62,819 nt of DNA from Syntrophorhabdaceae bacterium (GTDB taxonomy: Bacteria > Desulfobacterota > Syntrophorhabdia > Syntrophorhabdales > Syntrophorhabdaceae), in the NCBI GenBank assembly GCA_035541755.1, contig DATKMQ010000096.1, forward strand, positions 1-62,819, given 5' to 3'. How positions within the stretch are numbered: position 1 is the stretch's first letter; the number at the start of each line of letters is the position of its first letter. A program made the translations under genes and the position numbers. The notes under the pieces were generated by a model that was not told where the DNA came from, did not search any database, and saw nothing but the letters and a program-made list of their open reading frames with translations. Positions 33,541 to 43,224 of the stretch are shown piece after piece.

Positions 33541-35495
33541 CAAATAAGACGGAGGCAGTGATTACCGGGATGGACGAGGCTTACAGAGAAAAAGGCGATA
33601 CCTGGCCCAAAGTACTCAAACACAACTGCGAGCAGTATGGCGACAAAAAAGCCATGCGCTATAAACACCACGGCATCTGGCAGCCCTACACCTGGAGAGA
33701 GTATTACTCCGATGTAAAATGCCTGGCGCTCGGCCTTTTGTCTCTCGGTTTCAAGGCCGGGGATGCGCTTCTTATCATTGGAGATAACGCCCCGCAATGG
33801 TACAACGCTGAGATAGCCGCCGAGGCCGATCATGGCATACCCGTGGGGGTTTATTCCGATGCCTCCACTGAGGAGATAGCATTCGTCGCTAAAAACTCCG
33901 GCGCTGCGTTTGCCGTGGTTGCCGATCAGGAGCAGGTTGACAAGCTCCTCGAAATCAAGAATGAACTCCCCCTTCTCAAGAAGGTGATCTACTGGAACTA
34001 CAAAGGACTCGCGCACTATAGCGAGCCTATTTTGATGGGATACAAGCAGGTGCTGGAGTTAGGCAAGGCGTACGATGGGGAGCATGCCGGACTTTTCGAG
34101 AAAAATGTGGAGGACGGCAAGGCTGATGACATCTGCGCTCTCGTGTATACCTCCGGCACCACGGGAAATGTGCCCAAAGCCGCTGTCCACAGCTACAAAA
34201 CGATAAGGGCAGGAGCCGAGGCTTATCTGCGCCTTGATCCGTGGCGCGAAGACGATAACGTGGTTCCTTACCTGCCGCCCGTCTGGATCAACGAACAGTG
34301 GTTCGGGATCGCGTGTCATCTCCTGTCATTGAGCGTCCTCAATTTTGCCGAAGACCCTGAAACCCAGGAACGGGACAACAAAGAGATAGGGCCGAATATC
34401 GTATTCCATGAGGCCCGCTTGTGGGAGAGCCGGGCGGCCAAGGTTCAGGCCATGATGCTCGGGGTCGATGCATTAAAGAAGCTTGCTTTTCGCCTCTTCA
34501 TGCCCGTCGGTTACAGGATGGCCGATCTCAAGCTTCAAAGTAAGAAACCGACGGTATTCTTCAGAATACTTCATATGATAGCAAATATCGTCCTCTTAGG
34601 ACGCATGAGAAAGAGCCTCGGTCTGTCGAACGCAAGGATCTGTTACACGAGCGGGGCAACGTTGAGTCCCGATGCCTTTAGATTCTATCATGCCCTCGAT
34701 CTTCCCCTGAAAAGCATTTACGGAACGACAGAAGGCGGCGCTCTGACAGGAGCGGCCAATGAGGATATCCGTCCGGAAACGGTTGGTCCCGTCCTTAAGG
34801 GAGCAGAGGTGAAAATAACCGATCAGGGCGAGATCATCTACAGACAACCCGGTATGTTCCTCGGCTACTATAAAGACCCGAATAAGACGGCCGAGGCGTT
34901 AAGAGACGGATGGTTTTATAGCGGAGACGTTGGTCTTGTGAATAAAGACGGCGAGGTTGTGTTTTTGGACAGGAAGACGAATCTCGTTGCGCTCACGGGC
35001 GGTGTCAGGCTCGCCCCTCAGGCTATCGAGTGCCGGTTAAGATCGAGCCCCTATATTAAGGACGCCTGGGTTACAGCCGGACCCGATAAAGCATACGTAT
35101 CCGCCGTTATCGTTATCAACTATGATACCGTGAGCGGGTGGGCCGGTCAGAGGAGGCTCTCCTTTAACACATTTGCCGAGCTCGCACAAAAGGCCGAGGT
35201 GTATGAGCTCATAAAGCAGGATGTGGACAGGATAAACAGCGATCTGCCGGCAGGCTCAAGGGTGAGAAAGTTCGTAAACCTGCACAAGGAATTTAGCCCC
35301 GACGAAGGTGAGTTGACGAGAACTCGGAAGCTTAAGGCGTCATATATGGAAGAGCGTTACGCCGGGCTTGTCAAAGCAATCTATGAAGATAAGACCGAGA
35401 TACCCGTGGACGCTCCGACTCGCCAGCGTGAAGGGGGTACGGGAGTACGAAAGACTGTGCTCAATGTGATGTCCATTAAAGGAGCGGCCGCATGA
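33528..35495 (+). CDS. AMP-dependent long-chain-type acyl-CoA synthetase
   Basis: A 655-residue adenylate-forming ligase of the FadD15/long-chain acyl-CoA synthetase group. The ATP loop is ALVYTSGTTGNVPKAAVHSY, A5 is KSIYGTTEGGALTG, A7 is GWFYSGDVGLVNKDG, and the catalytic lysine is in the TRTRKLKAS segment near the end. It is the second CoA ligase in this operon. The start is unclear: GTG at 33528 overlaps livF, and ATG at 33570 lies 14 bases after a GGAGG. Its stop overlaps the livH ATG as ATGA. The acyl substrate is unknown. Confidence 0.88.
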   Translation: MACLTNKTEAVITGMDEAYREKGDTWPKVLKHNCEQYGDKKAMRYKHHGIWQPYTWREYYSDVKCLALGLLSLGFKAGDALLIIGDNAPQWYNAEIAAEADHGIPVGVYSDASTEEIAFVAKNSGAAFAVVADQEQVDKLLEIKNELPLLKKVIYWNYKGLAHYSEPILMGYKQVLELGKAYDGEHAGLFEKNVEDGKADDICALVYTSGTTGNVPKAAVHSYKTIRAGAEAYLRLDPWREDDNVVPYLPPVWINEQWFGIACHLLSLSVLNFAEDPETQERDNKEIGPNIVFHEARLWESRAAKVQAMMLGVDALKKLAFRLFMPVGYRMADLKLQSKKPTVFFRILHMIANIVLLGRMRKSLGLSNARICYTSGATLSPDAFRFYHALDLPLKSIYGTTEGGALTGAANEDIRPETVGPVLKGAEVKITDQGEIIYRQPGMFLGYYKDPNKTAEALRDGWFYSGDVGLVNKDGEVVFLDRKTNLVALTGGVRLAPQAIECRLRSSPYIKDAWVTAGPDKAYVSAVIVINYDTVSGWAGQRRLSFNTFAELAQKAEVYELIKQDVDRINSDLPAGSRVRKFVNLHKEFSPDEGELTRTRKLKASYMEERYAGLVKAIYEDKTEIPVDAPTRQREGGTGVRKTVLNVMSIKGAAA

Positions 35496-36379
35496 ACTTC
35501 TTTTTGCAATTGATCGTAACCGGTTTTGCCCTCGGCATGGTATATGCCCTCATCGCAATAGGATTTGTGATCATTCTCAAATGCTCGAATGCGTTCAACA
35601 TAGCCCAGGGACACTTCGTGCTCATTGGCGGTTACGTAGGTTATACTTTTCTCGTACCCTTTCATCTGCCGATCTGGGCCGCCCTGCTCGGTGCAATAAT
35701 AGTGGCCGCCCTGCTCGGCATGGTGATAGAGCGTGTTTGTCTTCGTCCGCTCGTAGGCCACCCTGAGCTTGCCATCATCATGATGACCATAGCCTTAGCC
35801 ACGGTGCTCGAGGGGCTTGTGACCCTGATCTGGGGTGGAGAGTACAAGACGTACCACGGAGTGCTCCCCACGCTTACCCTGAAACTGGGTCAGATATCGG
35901 TGCCCCCGGAGTCATTAATCGGTCTTATGGTTTCGGTTTTCGCGGTTACCTTGCTCATACTGCTTTTCCGGTACACAAAGATCGGACTCGCCATGCGGGC
36001 GACCGCTGAGGACCTTCAGGTGGTCCAGAGTCTCGGCATCAGGGCGACTACGGTTTACGCGGTTTCATGGGTGATCGCCTCCGTCGTTGGGGTGATCGGC
36101 GGTATCCTCCTCGGTGGGGTGTCAGGCGTGATGATACCGCTTGCTGAAATAGGCCTCAAGGCCTTCGCCGTGGTCTTGCTCGGCGGTGTGGACTCTGTGG
36201 GCGGGGCCATCGTGGCCGGTATTATACTCGGCATGCTTGAGAATGTGGCGGCGGGCTATCTGGATCCGCTCTTGCCGGGCGGAGGATTAGCCCAGGTATT
36301 TCCCTTTGCAATAATGATCTTCGTGCTCATCTTCAGGCCCTACGGTCTATTCGGTATGGCCAGGATAGAAAGGATATAG
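35492..36379 (+). CDS. livH: Branched-chain-type ABC transporter permease LivH (second system)
   Basis: A 295-residue permease with about eight membrane segments. The N-terminus TGFALGMVYALIAIGFVIIL, the FNIAQGHFVLIGGYVGY segment and MRATAEDLQVVQSLGIRAT are LivH hallmarks, and LIFRPYGLFGMARI closes it. It is translationally coupled to the upstream ligase (ATGA) and lies three bases before livM. Confidence 0.92.
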   Translation: MNFFLQLIVTGFALGMVYALIAIGFVIILKCSNAFNIAQGHFVLIGGYVGYTFLVPFHLPIWAALLGAIIVAALLGMVIERVCLRPLVGHPELAIIMMTIALATVLEGLVTLIWGGEYKTYHGVLPTLTLKLGQISVPPESLIGLMVSVFAVTLLILLFRYTKIGLAMRATAEDLQVVQSLGIRATTVYAVSWVIASVVGVIGGILLGGVSGVMIPLAEIGLKAFAVVLLGGVDSVGGAIVAGIILGMLENVAAGYLDPLLPGGGLAQVFPFAIMIFVLIFRPYGLFGMARIERI

Positions 36380-36382
36380 CAA

Positions 36383-37432
36383 ATGAGCTTACGTGGCGGA
36401 ACCTTTCACGAAAACTACGCGCAGGACATGGCTGTTATCCACGGCAGGTCCCAATGGACGCTTCTTGCCGCTTTCATCGTCCTGCTTCTTCTCTGCCCCC
36501 TGTTTTGCAGCGACAGGATACTCACCGTCATGACCATGATCTGTATCGCCATCATCAGTGTTCATGGCCTCAACATCTTAACGGGGTATTGCGGCCAGAT
36601 CTCCATGGGGCACGTGGGTTTCATGGCGGTAGGTGCGTACGTTTCCGGCATACTCACCGCAAAATATGGCTGGCCATTCTTTGGCGCTCTGCCTTGTGCT
36701 GCTCTGGCGGCCGGCGTGGCGGGGTTGATCTTCGGCCTGCCTTCATTGAAAATCAGGGGTTTTTATCTGATTATGGCGACGATAGCCGCACACTTCATTA
36801 TTATGTGGCTTGTACTTCAGGCGAGAACTTTCACCGGCGGGTCTGACGGCCTGCCCGTGCCAAAACCCTCCATCGGTAGTTTTGTATTTAACACCAAGGC
36901 GAGTTATTACTATCTCGTAATGATCATTGCGTGCATTGCCACGTATTTTGCAGTCAACATAACGAGAACGAGGGCAGGCAGGGCGTTTGTGGCGATCAGG
37001 GACAACGATCTTGCCGCCGAGGTCATGGGGATCAGCCTTTGGAGCTACAAACTGCAGGCGTTCTTTATCGGCTGTGTTTACGCCGGTGTGGCCGGGGCAC
37101 TTCTCGTTCACTACTACGGTTTAGCGAGTATTGACCAATTCCCGTTCATGGATTCTGTCTGGTACATAGGCATGCTGATTGTCGGCGGCATGGGCAGCAT
37201 CGCCGGGGCCATCTTGGGCGCCGTATCGCTCAAACTTCTCGATGAGTTGATCACGGTGGTCGGCCCTATCCTCTCCGCTGCCGTGGCTGCTCAGGCAGCC
37301 GCTGCACTGGCTCTTATCGCCCGGGGCATGGTCATTATCCTCTTTCTGATTCTTGAATCCCGTGGGCTTGCTCACAGATGGGGGATGATCAAGACATATT
37401 GCAGACTGTGGCCTTTCTCGCATGAAGAATAG
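36383..37432 (+). CDS. livM: Branched-chain-type ABC transporter permease LivM (second system)
   Basis: A 349-residue permease. The LTGYCGQISMGHVGFMAVGA motif (near residue 70) and RAFVAIRDNDLAAEVMGISL near 205 are the LivM signatures, followed by IVGGMGSIAGAILGAV. An N-terminal extension of about 25 polar residues precedes the first helix. About ten membrane segments are predicted. Confidence 0.92.
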   Translation: MSLRGGTFHENYAQDMAVIHGRSQWTLLAAFIVLLLLCPLFCSDRILTVMTMICIAIISVHGLNILTGYCGQISMGHVGFMAVGAYVSGILTAKYGWPFFGALPCAALAAGVAGLIFGLPSLKIRGFYLIMATIAAHFIIMWLVLQARTFTGGSDGLPVPKPSIGSFVFNTKASYYYLVMIIACIATYFAVNITRTRAGRAFVAIRDNDLAAEVMGISLWSYKLQAFFIGCVYAGVAGALLVHYYGLASIDQFPFMDSVWYIGMLIVGGMGSIAGAILGAVSLKLLDELITVVGPILSAAVAAQAAAALALIARGMVIILFLILESRGLAHRWGMIKTYCRLWPFSHEE

Positions 37433-37515
37433 GGTCATGCGAGGAGTGTTGATTTGATCGATCGAAAGTATCATAATAGGGTAGCCCTATAAAACAAAAA
37501 AGGAGGAGGAAGAAA

Positions 37516-38763
37516 ATGGGTAGAATCGGATCGAAGATCGTGTTTTTTGTGATCGTGCTGCTGGTCGGATTCTTGGCGTTTTCCCCAAGCGGTCAGGCCG
37601 CCGGGAGAACGGTGTATGTGGGGGGCACCATGTCGCTTACCGGTCCCTATGCGGAGGATTCGGCTGCGATCTTGCAAGCCTATGAGGACTATGTGAAATA
37701 CGTCAACGAGACAAAGAACCTGGCCCCGTGGCGAAAGGAGAAATGGCCCAGCGACGTGACCGTAGAACTCCTGTGGCGGGACGATATGCTCCAGCCCGCA
37801 AAGGCCCTCTCCATTTACGAGGAGCTTAAGGCCAAGGGAATGCTCGTTTACCGGGCGTCAGGCTCGCCCACGGCACTTGCCCTCAAAGACAGGCTCATGC
37901 AGGACGGCTTCGGCGCACCCAGCATGTCTACGGGCGCGTTTCTCATGCAGCCGCCAGGAACCATTCTCACCTATTACCCGATTTATACCGATGATATGGC
38001 TGCTGTAGCCGATTGGTTCAAAGAGAACTGGAAGGAAAGGAGAAAACCGAGAGTCGCCTATCTCACCGCGGACAACGCCATGGGCAAGTCCATCGAGATA
38101 CCGCAGATGAAGGCATATCTAGAGAAGATCGGTTATGAATTTGTCGGCATCCAGTACGTGCCGCTCGTTCCCACCTCTCCTCCTACGACCCAGCTCATGT
38201 GGCTCAAGGAAAACAAGGTTGACCTTGCCCTGGGCATTATGGTCAACCCGGGTTCACAGCCCACGGTGAAGGAAATGGTGAGATTGGGTATGGGACCGTA
38301 TCAGCCGTACAAAATAGTCTTTGCCTGCGGTACGCCGAGCCATCTGCCTGTGTTTGCAGAAGCCATGGGTAAGCTGGGCGACGGATTTGTCGTGGCCGGC
38401 GGTTTCCCTCCCTGGGATGATCAGAGCCCTGGAGTAAAGTTTGAGGTCGAGTTGCAGAAAAAGTACCACCCGAACAAATTCGTGAGCCACAGCCAGTATA
38501 TGGGAGGTTTTATCGAGGTTATGACGCAGATTGAAGCGTTACGGCTTGCCATGCTCAAGAAGCCCCTCGAACAGTTAAAGCCCATCGACGTGCTGAACGA
38601 CGGTTTCTATCAGATCAAGAATTTCGACACCGGCGGTATTGCCGCTACCCCGCTCAACTACAGCAAAGGCAAGATCGAGGGCATTGACAAGGTCCGGGTC
38701 GACCAGCTCCAGAACGGCAAGGTCGTAAAACTCGGCGTCTGGCCGGTGCGAGGCATTTACTAA
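37516..38763 (+). CDS. livK: ABC transporter solute-binding protein LivK-like (second system)
   Basis: A 415-residue periplasmic binding protein with a signal peptide (IVFFVIVLLVGFLAFSPSG, cut near QAAGR) and a strong AAGGAGGAGG ribosome site. The mature start YVGGTMSLTGPYAEDSAAIL and later ELLWRDDMLQPAKALSIYEEL fit Peripla_BP_6. It shares little visible similarity with the first LivK, so the two systems probably take different ligands. It is the last gene of the operon and a strong terminator follows at 38798. Confidence 0.9.
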   Translation: MGRIGSKIVFFVIVLLVGFLAFSPSGQAAGRTVYVGGTMSLTGPYAEDSAAILQAYEDYVKYVNETKNLAPWRKEKWPSDVTVELLWRDDMLQPAKALSIYEELKAKGMLVYRASGSPTALALKDRLMQDGFGAPSMSTGAFLMQPPGTILTYYPIYTDDMAAVADWFKENWKERRKPRVAYLTADNAMGKSIEIPQMKAYLEKIGYEFVGIQYVPLVPTSPPTTQLMWLKENKVDLALGIMVNPGSQPTVKEMVRLGMGPYQPYKIVFACGTPSHLPVFAEAMGKLGDGFVVAGGFPPWDDQSPGVKFEVELQKKYHPNKFVSHSQYMGGFIEVMTQIEALRLAMLKKPLEQLKPIDVLNDGFYQIKNFDTGGIAATPLNYSKGKIEGIDKVRVDQLQNGKVVKLGVWPVRGIY

Positions 38764-38797
38764 TAGCCGGCATTTCGCTCGTTAGCTGAATTACAAT

Positions 38798-38831
38798 CCG
38801 TGGGCCCAAAAACAGGGCCCACGGTTTTTTT
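38798..38831 (+). terminator. Rho-independent terminator of the second liv operon
   Basis: CCGTGGGCCC (38798-38807), a seven-base A-rich loop, GGGCCCACGG (38815-38824) and seven T residues. Ten perfect pairs make it the strongest ordinary terminator in the window. Confidence 0.93.
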
Positions 38832-38963
38832 GAACCCCGGACCTTCCCCGGGATATGTTTTCGACTTCTGTCTTGTACCGCGAAGCCCGTCCTTATCGCA
38901 CGCAGCGATTCATGCATTTGATTTCATCCTGTTTTCAAGGTAAATTCTAACGAAGCGGCTCGC

Positions 38964-39797
38964 ATGTGCCGTCAATCCGGATTTGATCTATGTGCGTACA
39001 TAAAGGGAACTACCATTAATCTGAAAGACGCCTACGATAGAGAGAAGGTACATCTGAAGCATATTATGGGCAACGACCCGATTGAATTTGTCCATCGTTA
39101 CAGGGACAAAGACAGCATCGAAATTGCAGGTTTTATTGCCTCCCAGTTTGCCTATGGCAAAATAGAGGTGTTTAAAAGGTTCCTTGAGGCACTTTTTCTG
39201 ACAATGGGAAAGGATTTGCGCGTGTTCGTCGAACAAGGAGACTTAAGGCGTGTCAAAGGACTCTATTATCGGTTTCACAAGGATAAGGAGATCATATATC
39301 TCTTTGAAGCTCTGCGGAGGATCTATCATGACTTCGGCGGGCTTGGGAGTATGTTCAGGACGTATTATGAAAAAGACACAAGGGCCACCCTCTTTAAGCT
39401 TCGCAAGGAGCTTTTTGACGATGACGATGATGCGCTCACCTTTTTCTTTCCCAAGCCTTCGGCAACAAGCGCTCTGAAAAGGTGGAACCTGTATCTCAGA
39501 TGGATGGTGAGAAAAGACGAGATCGATCTCGGTATTTGGGATTTTATCGACAGATCGGATCTCGTCATACCGCTCGATACCCACATCTTCAAGATCGGCA
39601 GATGCTTAGGCTTTACCAGGCGCGCTACCCCGTCCTATGGCGCGGCCTTTGAAATAACCGATGCGCTCAAGAAGTTCTCGCCCGAAGACCCGCTAAAGTA
39701 CGATTTTTTTCTATGCCATAGAATCGGCATCGGCGCCGGATGTACCGGAACAAGAAGCCCCCGATGCAACAAGGTGTGCTTGCTCTATGAACTATAA
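38964..39797 (+). CDS. TIGR02757 family protein (DUF2400)
   Basis: A 277-residue soluble protein. The stretch DPIEFVHRYRDKDSIEIAGF with IASQFAYGKIEVFKRFL, the later NLYLRWMVRKDEIDLGIWDF and VIPLDTHIFKIGRCLGFTRR, and a C-terminal cysteine cluster (GAGCTGTRSPRCNKVCLL) define this family. The helical fold and C-terminal Cys motif recall DNA glycosylases of the HhH-GPD type, but the function is not established. It overlaps the rimO start by 11 bases, so the two are coupled. Confidence 0.85.
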   Translation: MCRQSGFDLCAYIKGTTINLKDAYDREKVHLKHIMGNDPIEFVHRYRDKDSIEIAGFIASQFAYGKIEVFKRFLEALFLTMGKDLRVFVEQGDLRRVKGLYYRFHKDKEIIYLFEALRRIYHDFGGLGSMFRTYYEKDTRATLFKLRKELFDDDDDALTFFFPKPSATSALKRWNLYLRWMVRKDEIDLGIWDFIDRSDLVIPLDTHIFKIGRCLGFTRRATPSYGAAFEITDALKKFSPEDPLKYDFFLCHRIGIGAGCTGTRSPRCNKVCLLYEL

Positions 39798-41052
39798 AGT
39801 GATCAGCCTCGGATGTCCCAAGAATCTCGTAGAATCGGAGTATCTCGTGGGCCTTCTTTCGAACGCGGGACACGTGATCTCCGATCAAGACCCTGACGCG
39901 GTGATTGTCAACACCTGCGCCTTCATCGGCGATTCCGTCAAGGAATCGATCGAGACGATCCTTACAGAGGCCTCTTACGCTCACCAGAGGGTTATCGTTA
40001 CCGGATGTCTCGTAGAACGCTACGGAGAAAGGCTTAAAGAACTGCTACCGGAGGTCTCGCTTTTTCTCGGGAGAAACAGCTACCCCGAGGCGCATCGGCT
40101 GATCGAGAAGGAGGGCGTCTACGCCAAAGAAGGCATGTTTGCCGAAACGTTCCCGCGGAAGATGCTCACGAGCCCCCCTCTCGCGTACCTGAAAATCCAG
40201 GAAGGATGCGACAATCGGTGTACCTATTGCACGATTCCTTCCATCAGGGGCGGTCTGAGGAGTAAATCTATCGCAGACGTAAAGAGAGAGTTTGAGTGGC
40301 TTCTGAGCGCGGGCTTTCGGGAGATCAACATTATCGGTCAGGACATCACGGCTTACGGCAGGGATGCCGCATCCACGTTAACGCAATTGCTGAGCGCGCT
40401 GCTCACCATCAAAGGCGACTACTATCTGAGGCTCATGTATCTGCACCCCAAAGGGTGCAATGAGGACCTTATCCGGTTCATAAAAGATGAGCCGAAGATC
40501 ATCCCTTATCTTGATATACCTATTCAGCACTCGGAAGATAAGATCCTCACCGCCATGGGTAGGAAACACTTGAGGAATGACCTGGAAAGACTTCTTGAAG
40601 GAATAAGGCGTGCCATGCCCGACGTGACGCTCAGAACATCGCTGATCGTAGGTTTTCCCGGTGAGACCGAAGAGGATTTTCAGAACCTCTGCGCCTTTAT
40701 ACGGAAGTGGGAATTCGATATGCTCGGCGTGTTCATGTACTCGAAAGAAGAGGGCACCCCTGCATATAAGATGCGCCCGCAGGTCAAGAAAACCTTGAAA
40801 AGAGAGCGCTTTCGCCACGTCATGGAAATCCAGAAAGAGATCTCAAAGCGACGGCTCTCCCGTTTCCTGGGTCGCCAGGTGAAGGTCGTTGTAGAGGAGA
40901 AGGAAGGCGGATCAACGATAGGGCGCATGCTCACGCAGGCCCCCGACATAGACGGTATTGCATTCATTAAAGGTGAATGTGCGATCGGCCAAATCAGGCA
41001 AGGGAAAGTAGTGAAAACCCTCGATTATGATGTTATAGTAGAAATACCCTAA
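39787..41052 (+). CDS. rimO: Ribosomal protein S12 methylthiotransferase RimO
   Basis: A 421-residue radical SAM methylthiotransferase that modifies Asp88 of ribosomal protein S12. The N-terminal MTTase domain shows VISLGCPKNLVESEYL and VNTCAFIGDSVKESIE with three cluster-binding cysteines. The radical SAM motif is EGCDNRCTYCTIPSIRGG (CxxxCxxC). A TRAM-like RNA/protein-binding domain fills the end (RFLGRQVKVVVEEKEGG). The length is normal. Confidence 0.95.
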   Translation: MNYKVISLGCPKNLVESEYLVGLLSNAGHVISDQDPDAVIVNTCAFIGDSVKESIETILTEASYAHQRVIVTGCLVERYGERLKELLPEVSLFLGRNSYPEAHRLIEKEGVYAKEGMFAETFPRKMLTSPPLAYLKIQEGCDNRCTYCTIPSIRGGLRSKSIADVKREFEWLLSAGFREINIIGQDITAYGRDAASTLTQLLSALLTIKGDYYLRLMYLHPKGCNEDLIRFIKDEPKIIPYLDIPIQHSEDKILTAMGRKHLRNDLERLLEGIRRAMPDVTLRTSLIVGFPGETEEDFQNLCAFIRKWEFDMLGVFMYSKEEGTPAYKMRPQVKKTLKRERFRHVMEIQKEISKRRLSRFLGRQVKVVVEEKEGGSTIGRMLTQAPDIDGIAFIKGECAIGQIRQGKVVKTLDYDVIVEIP

Positions 41053-41070
41053 AAAAGGCATGGTGAATTT

Positions 41071-41094
41071 GGGCCTTAACCGGCTTTAAGGCCC
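41071..41094 (+). other. Hairpin between rimO and lysS
   Basis: GGGCCTTAA (41071-41079), loop CCGGCT, TTAAGGCCC (41086-41094): nine perfect pairs without a T-tract after it. It lies 22 bases before the lysS ATG and could be a weak terminator or a 5' leader structure. Confidence 0.5.
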
Positions 41095-41116
41095 ACGCGA
41101 TAAACAGGAGTCTACG

Positions 41117-42592
41117 ATGGAACCGATCAATGAATTAGTGGCCATACGTAAAGAAAAAGAGGAAGCGCTTAAGAAACTGGGAATTGAAACCTATCCGCAG
41201 GACCGGGGACCTTATATCACGACCACAGAGGTCGGCAAAAGGTTCGGTGACATGAGCCATGACGAACTGGAAAAGGTGCTTGAGACCGTCTCTGTTGCCG
41301 GAAGAATCATGGCCTTCAGGGATTTTGGAAAGAGCACCTTTATCCACATTCAGGACCGAAGGGGTAAAATACAGATTTACGTGCGTAAGGACATGCTTAA
41401 AGAGCCTTCATACGACGTATTCAAGAAGTTTGACATCTCGGACATCGTGGGGGTCACGGGCCGTGTTTTTAAAACGAAGACCGGGGAGCTCACGGTGCTC
41501 GCCGAGCGCGTAGCACTCCTTACCAAATCCCTGCGCCCCTTGCCGGAAAAATGGCATGGACTCACAGACGTGGAGGAGCGGTACCGCAAAAGATACCTCG
41601 ATCTCATTGTCAACGAAAAGGCCCGTCACGTCTTTGAAAAACGAGCGCAGATCGTAGATTTTATCCGACGCTATTTTGTGCAAAGGGACTTCATGGAGGT
41701 TGAGACGCCCATGATGCAGCCGTCTCCCGGCGGCGCCGTGGCCAAGCCTTTCGTGACCCACCACAATACCCTCGACATGGACCTCTATCTGAGGATTGCC
41801 CCTGAGCTCTACCTCAAGCGTCTCGTGGTGGGAGGTTTTGAACGGGTTTTCGAGATCAACAGGAATTTCCGCAACGAGGGTATTTCGGTGCGACACAACC
41901 CCGAATTTACCATGCTCGAGTTCTATCAGGCCTACGCCAGTTACGAAGATCTCATGGACATGACCGAGGACATGATGTCTTCGCTCGTTGAAGAGCTCTT
42001 CGGAACCACAACCATCACGTATAACGGGCACGAGATCGCCTTCGGCAGGCCATGGAAAAGGATAACCATGGAAGAAGCCCTGAAAGAGGCCCTGAAAGAG
42101 GCCGAGCCCTTCGATCCGGCACTGCTTGATGATCGGGGAAAGCTATCGGGATACGCCAAACACCTGGGCGTCGAAGACGCCGAAAGCCTCTCTCGAGGCA
42201 AGCTTATCGAGGCCATTTTCGAGGAACTCTGTGAGAAGAAGCTGACTCAACCGACCTTCATTACGCGCTATCCCGTAGAGGTCTCTCCCCTTGCCAAACG
42301 GAACAGAGAGAACCCCGATGTGACGGAGCGTTTCGAGCTGTATATCGCGGGCATGGAGATCGCCAACGGGTTTAACGAGCTCAACGATCCCGAAGACCAG
42401 AAACAAAGATTTATGGACCAGATCAAGGACAGGGAAGAAGGGGCTGCCCTTGACGAGGATTATATCATGGCGCTCGAGTACGGGCTGCCGCCGACCGCTG
42501 GGGAAGGCATCGGTATTGACCGGCTGGCCATGGTGCTTACTGACAGTCCTTCTATACGCGAAGTAATCCTTTTTCCCCTTTTGCGCCCATAG
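41117..42592 (+). CDS. lysS: Lysyl-tRNA synthetase, class II
   Basis: A 491-residue class II enzyme charging tRNA-Lys. The N-terminal OB-fold (VAGRIMAFRDFGKSTFIHIQ) binds the anticodon. Motif 2 is FERVFEINRNFRNEGIS with the invariant Arg, and motif 3 is GEGIGIDRLAMVLTDS near the C-terminus. The LDLIVNEKARHVFEKRAQIV motif-1 region is also clear. The ribosome site is CAGGAG. It lies 64 bases after rimO. Confidence 0.96.
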   Translation: MEPINELVAIRKEKEEALKKLGIETYPQDRGPYITTTEVGKRFGDMSHDELEKVLETVSVAGRIMAFRDFGKSTFIHIQDRRGKIQIYVRKDMLKEPSYDVFKKFDISDIVGVTGRVFKTKTGELTVLAERVALLTKSLRPLPEKWHGLTDVEERYRKRYLDLIVNEKARHVFEKRAQIVDFIRRYFVQRDFMEVETPMMQPSPGGAVAKPFVTHHNTLDMDLYLRIAPELYLKRLVVGGFERVFEINRNFRNEGISVRHNPEFTMLEFYQAYASYEDLMDMTEDMMSSLVEELFGTTTITYNGHEIAFGRPWKRITMEEALKEALKEAEPFDPALLDDRGKLSGYAKHLGVEDAESLSRGKLIEAIFEELCEKKLTQPTFITRYPVEVSPLAKRNRENPDVTERFELYIAGMEIANGFNELNDPEDQKQRFMDQIKDREEGAALDEDYIMALEYGLPPTAGEGIGIDRLAMVLTDSPSIREVILFPLLRP

Positions 42593-42597
42593 CTAAT

Positions 42598-42719
42598 GCC
42601 GAATCGGACTTCTTCATACAATCTCGTTGCCTGCGTCGTCGCACTCCTCGACGTACCTGAAAGTACGCCTGCGTCGGCTCCTTCTTGTCGCCTCATTCTA
42701 TTTTGAAATCCGAATCGGC
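42598..42719. repeat. MITE-like 122-bp repeat with terminal inverted repeats
   Basis: The ends GCCGAATCGGACTTC (42598-42612) and GAAATCCGAATCGGC (42705-42719) are inverted copies matching at 13 of 15 bases. The interior holds an inner hairpin (GTAC ctgaaa GTAC at about 42652-42665) flanked by GCGTCG repeats. It carries no gene. This is the shape of a small non-autonomous element or intergenic repeat family. Confidence 0.5.
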
Positions 42720-42747
42720 AAATAACCGCGGCAACCACGAGGGGTCT

Positions 42748-43224
42748 GTGAAAATCATAGCAATTGACAGAAATGAGATAGGACTCATTAAGCCGCTGTG
42801 GGAGAAGCTGAACGCCCATCATCTCGCCGCATCGAGACACTTCAAAGAGCACTATGCCAAGTTTACCTTTGAAAAACGCATGGAGGACCTGAAAAAGCGC
42901 GATCGCCTCATCGCCTATGTGGCGCAGGACAATGGTGAAAACATCGGCTATTGCGTGGCGAGCGTTGACGCGCTGAACGGGGAAATTGATTCTCTTTTTG
43001 TGGAGGAGGCATACAGGGGAAAGGGGGTCGGCGAAAAACTTGCCTCTTCCGCCCTGATATGGCTTGAGGAAAAGCGTTGCGTCACAAAGAGGGTATCAAT
43101 AGCCGAGGGTAATGAGGACGCGCTTAAATTCTACAAAAGATTCGGCTTCGCAAAAAGGCTCACGGTGATGCAAATGAGGGACCGTGCTGCAAAGAGAAAG
43201 ATATCCGACAAGCTGCTCCCTTGA
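42748..43224 (+). CDS. GNAT family N-acetyltransferase
   Basis: A 158-residue acetyltransferase. I start at GTG 42748 (VKIIAIDRNEIGLIKPLW), four bases after GAGGGG; an ATG at 42685 lies inside the upstream repeat. The acetyl-CoA site is SLFVEEAYRGKGVGEKLASS (motif A, R/Q-x-x-G-x-G/A), followed by AEGNEDALKFYKRFGFAKR (motif B), both typical of small-substrate or protein N-acetyltransferases. The acceptor is unknown. Confidence 0.88.
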   Translation: MKIIAIDRNEIGLIKPLWEKLNAHHLAASRHFKEHYAKFTFEKRMEDLKKRDRLIAYVAQDNGENIGYCVASVDALNGEIDSLFVEEAYRGKGVGEKLASSALIWLEEKRCVTKRVSIAEGNEDALKFYKRFGFAKRLTVMQMRDRAAKRKISDKLLP

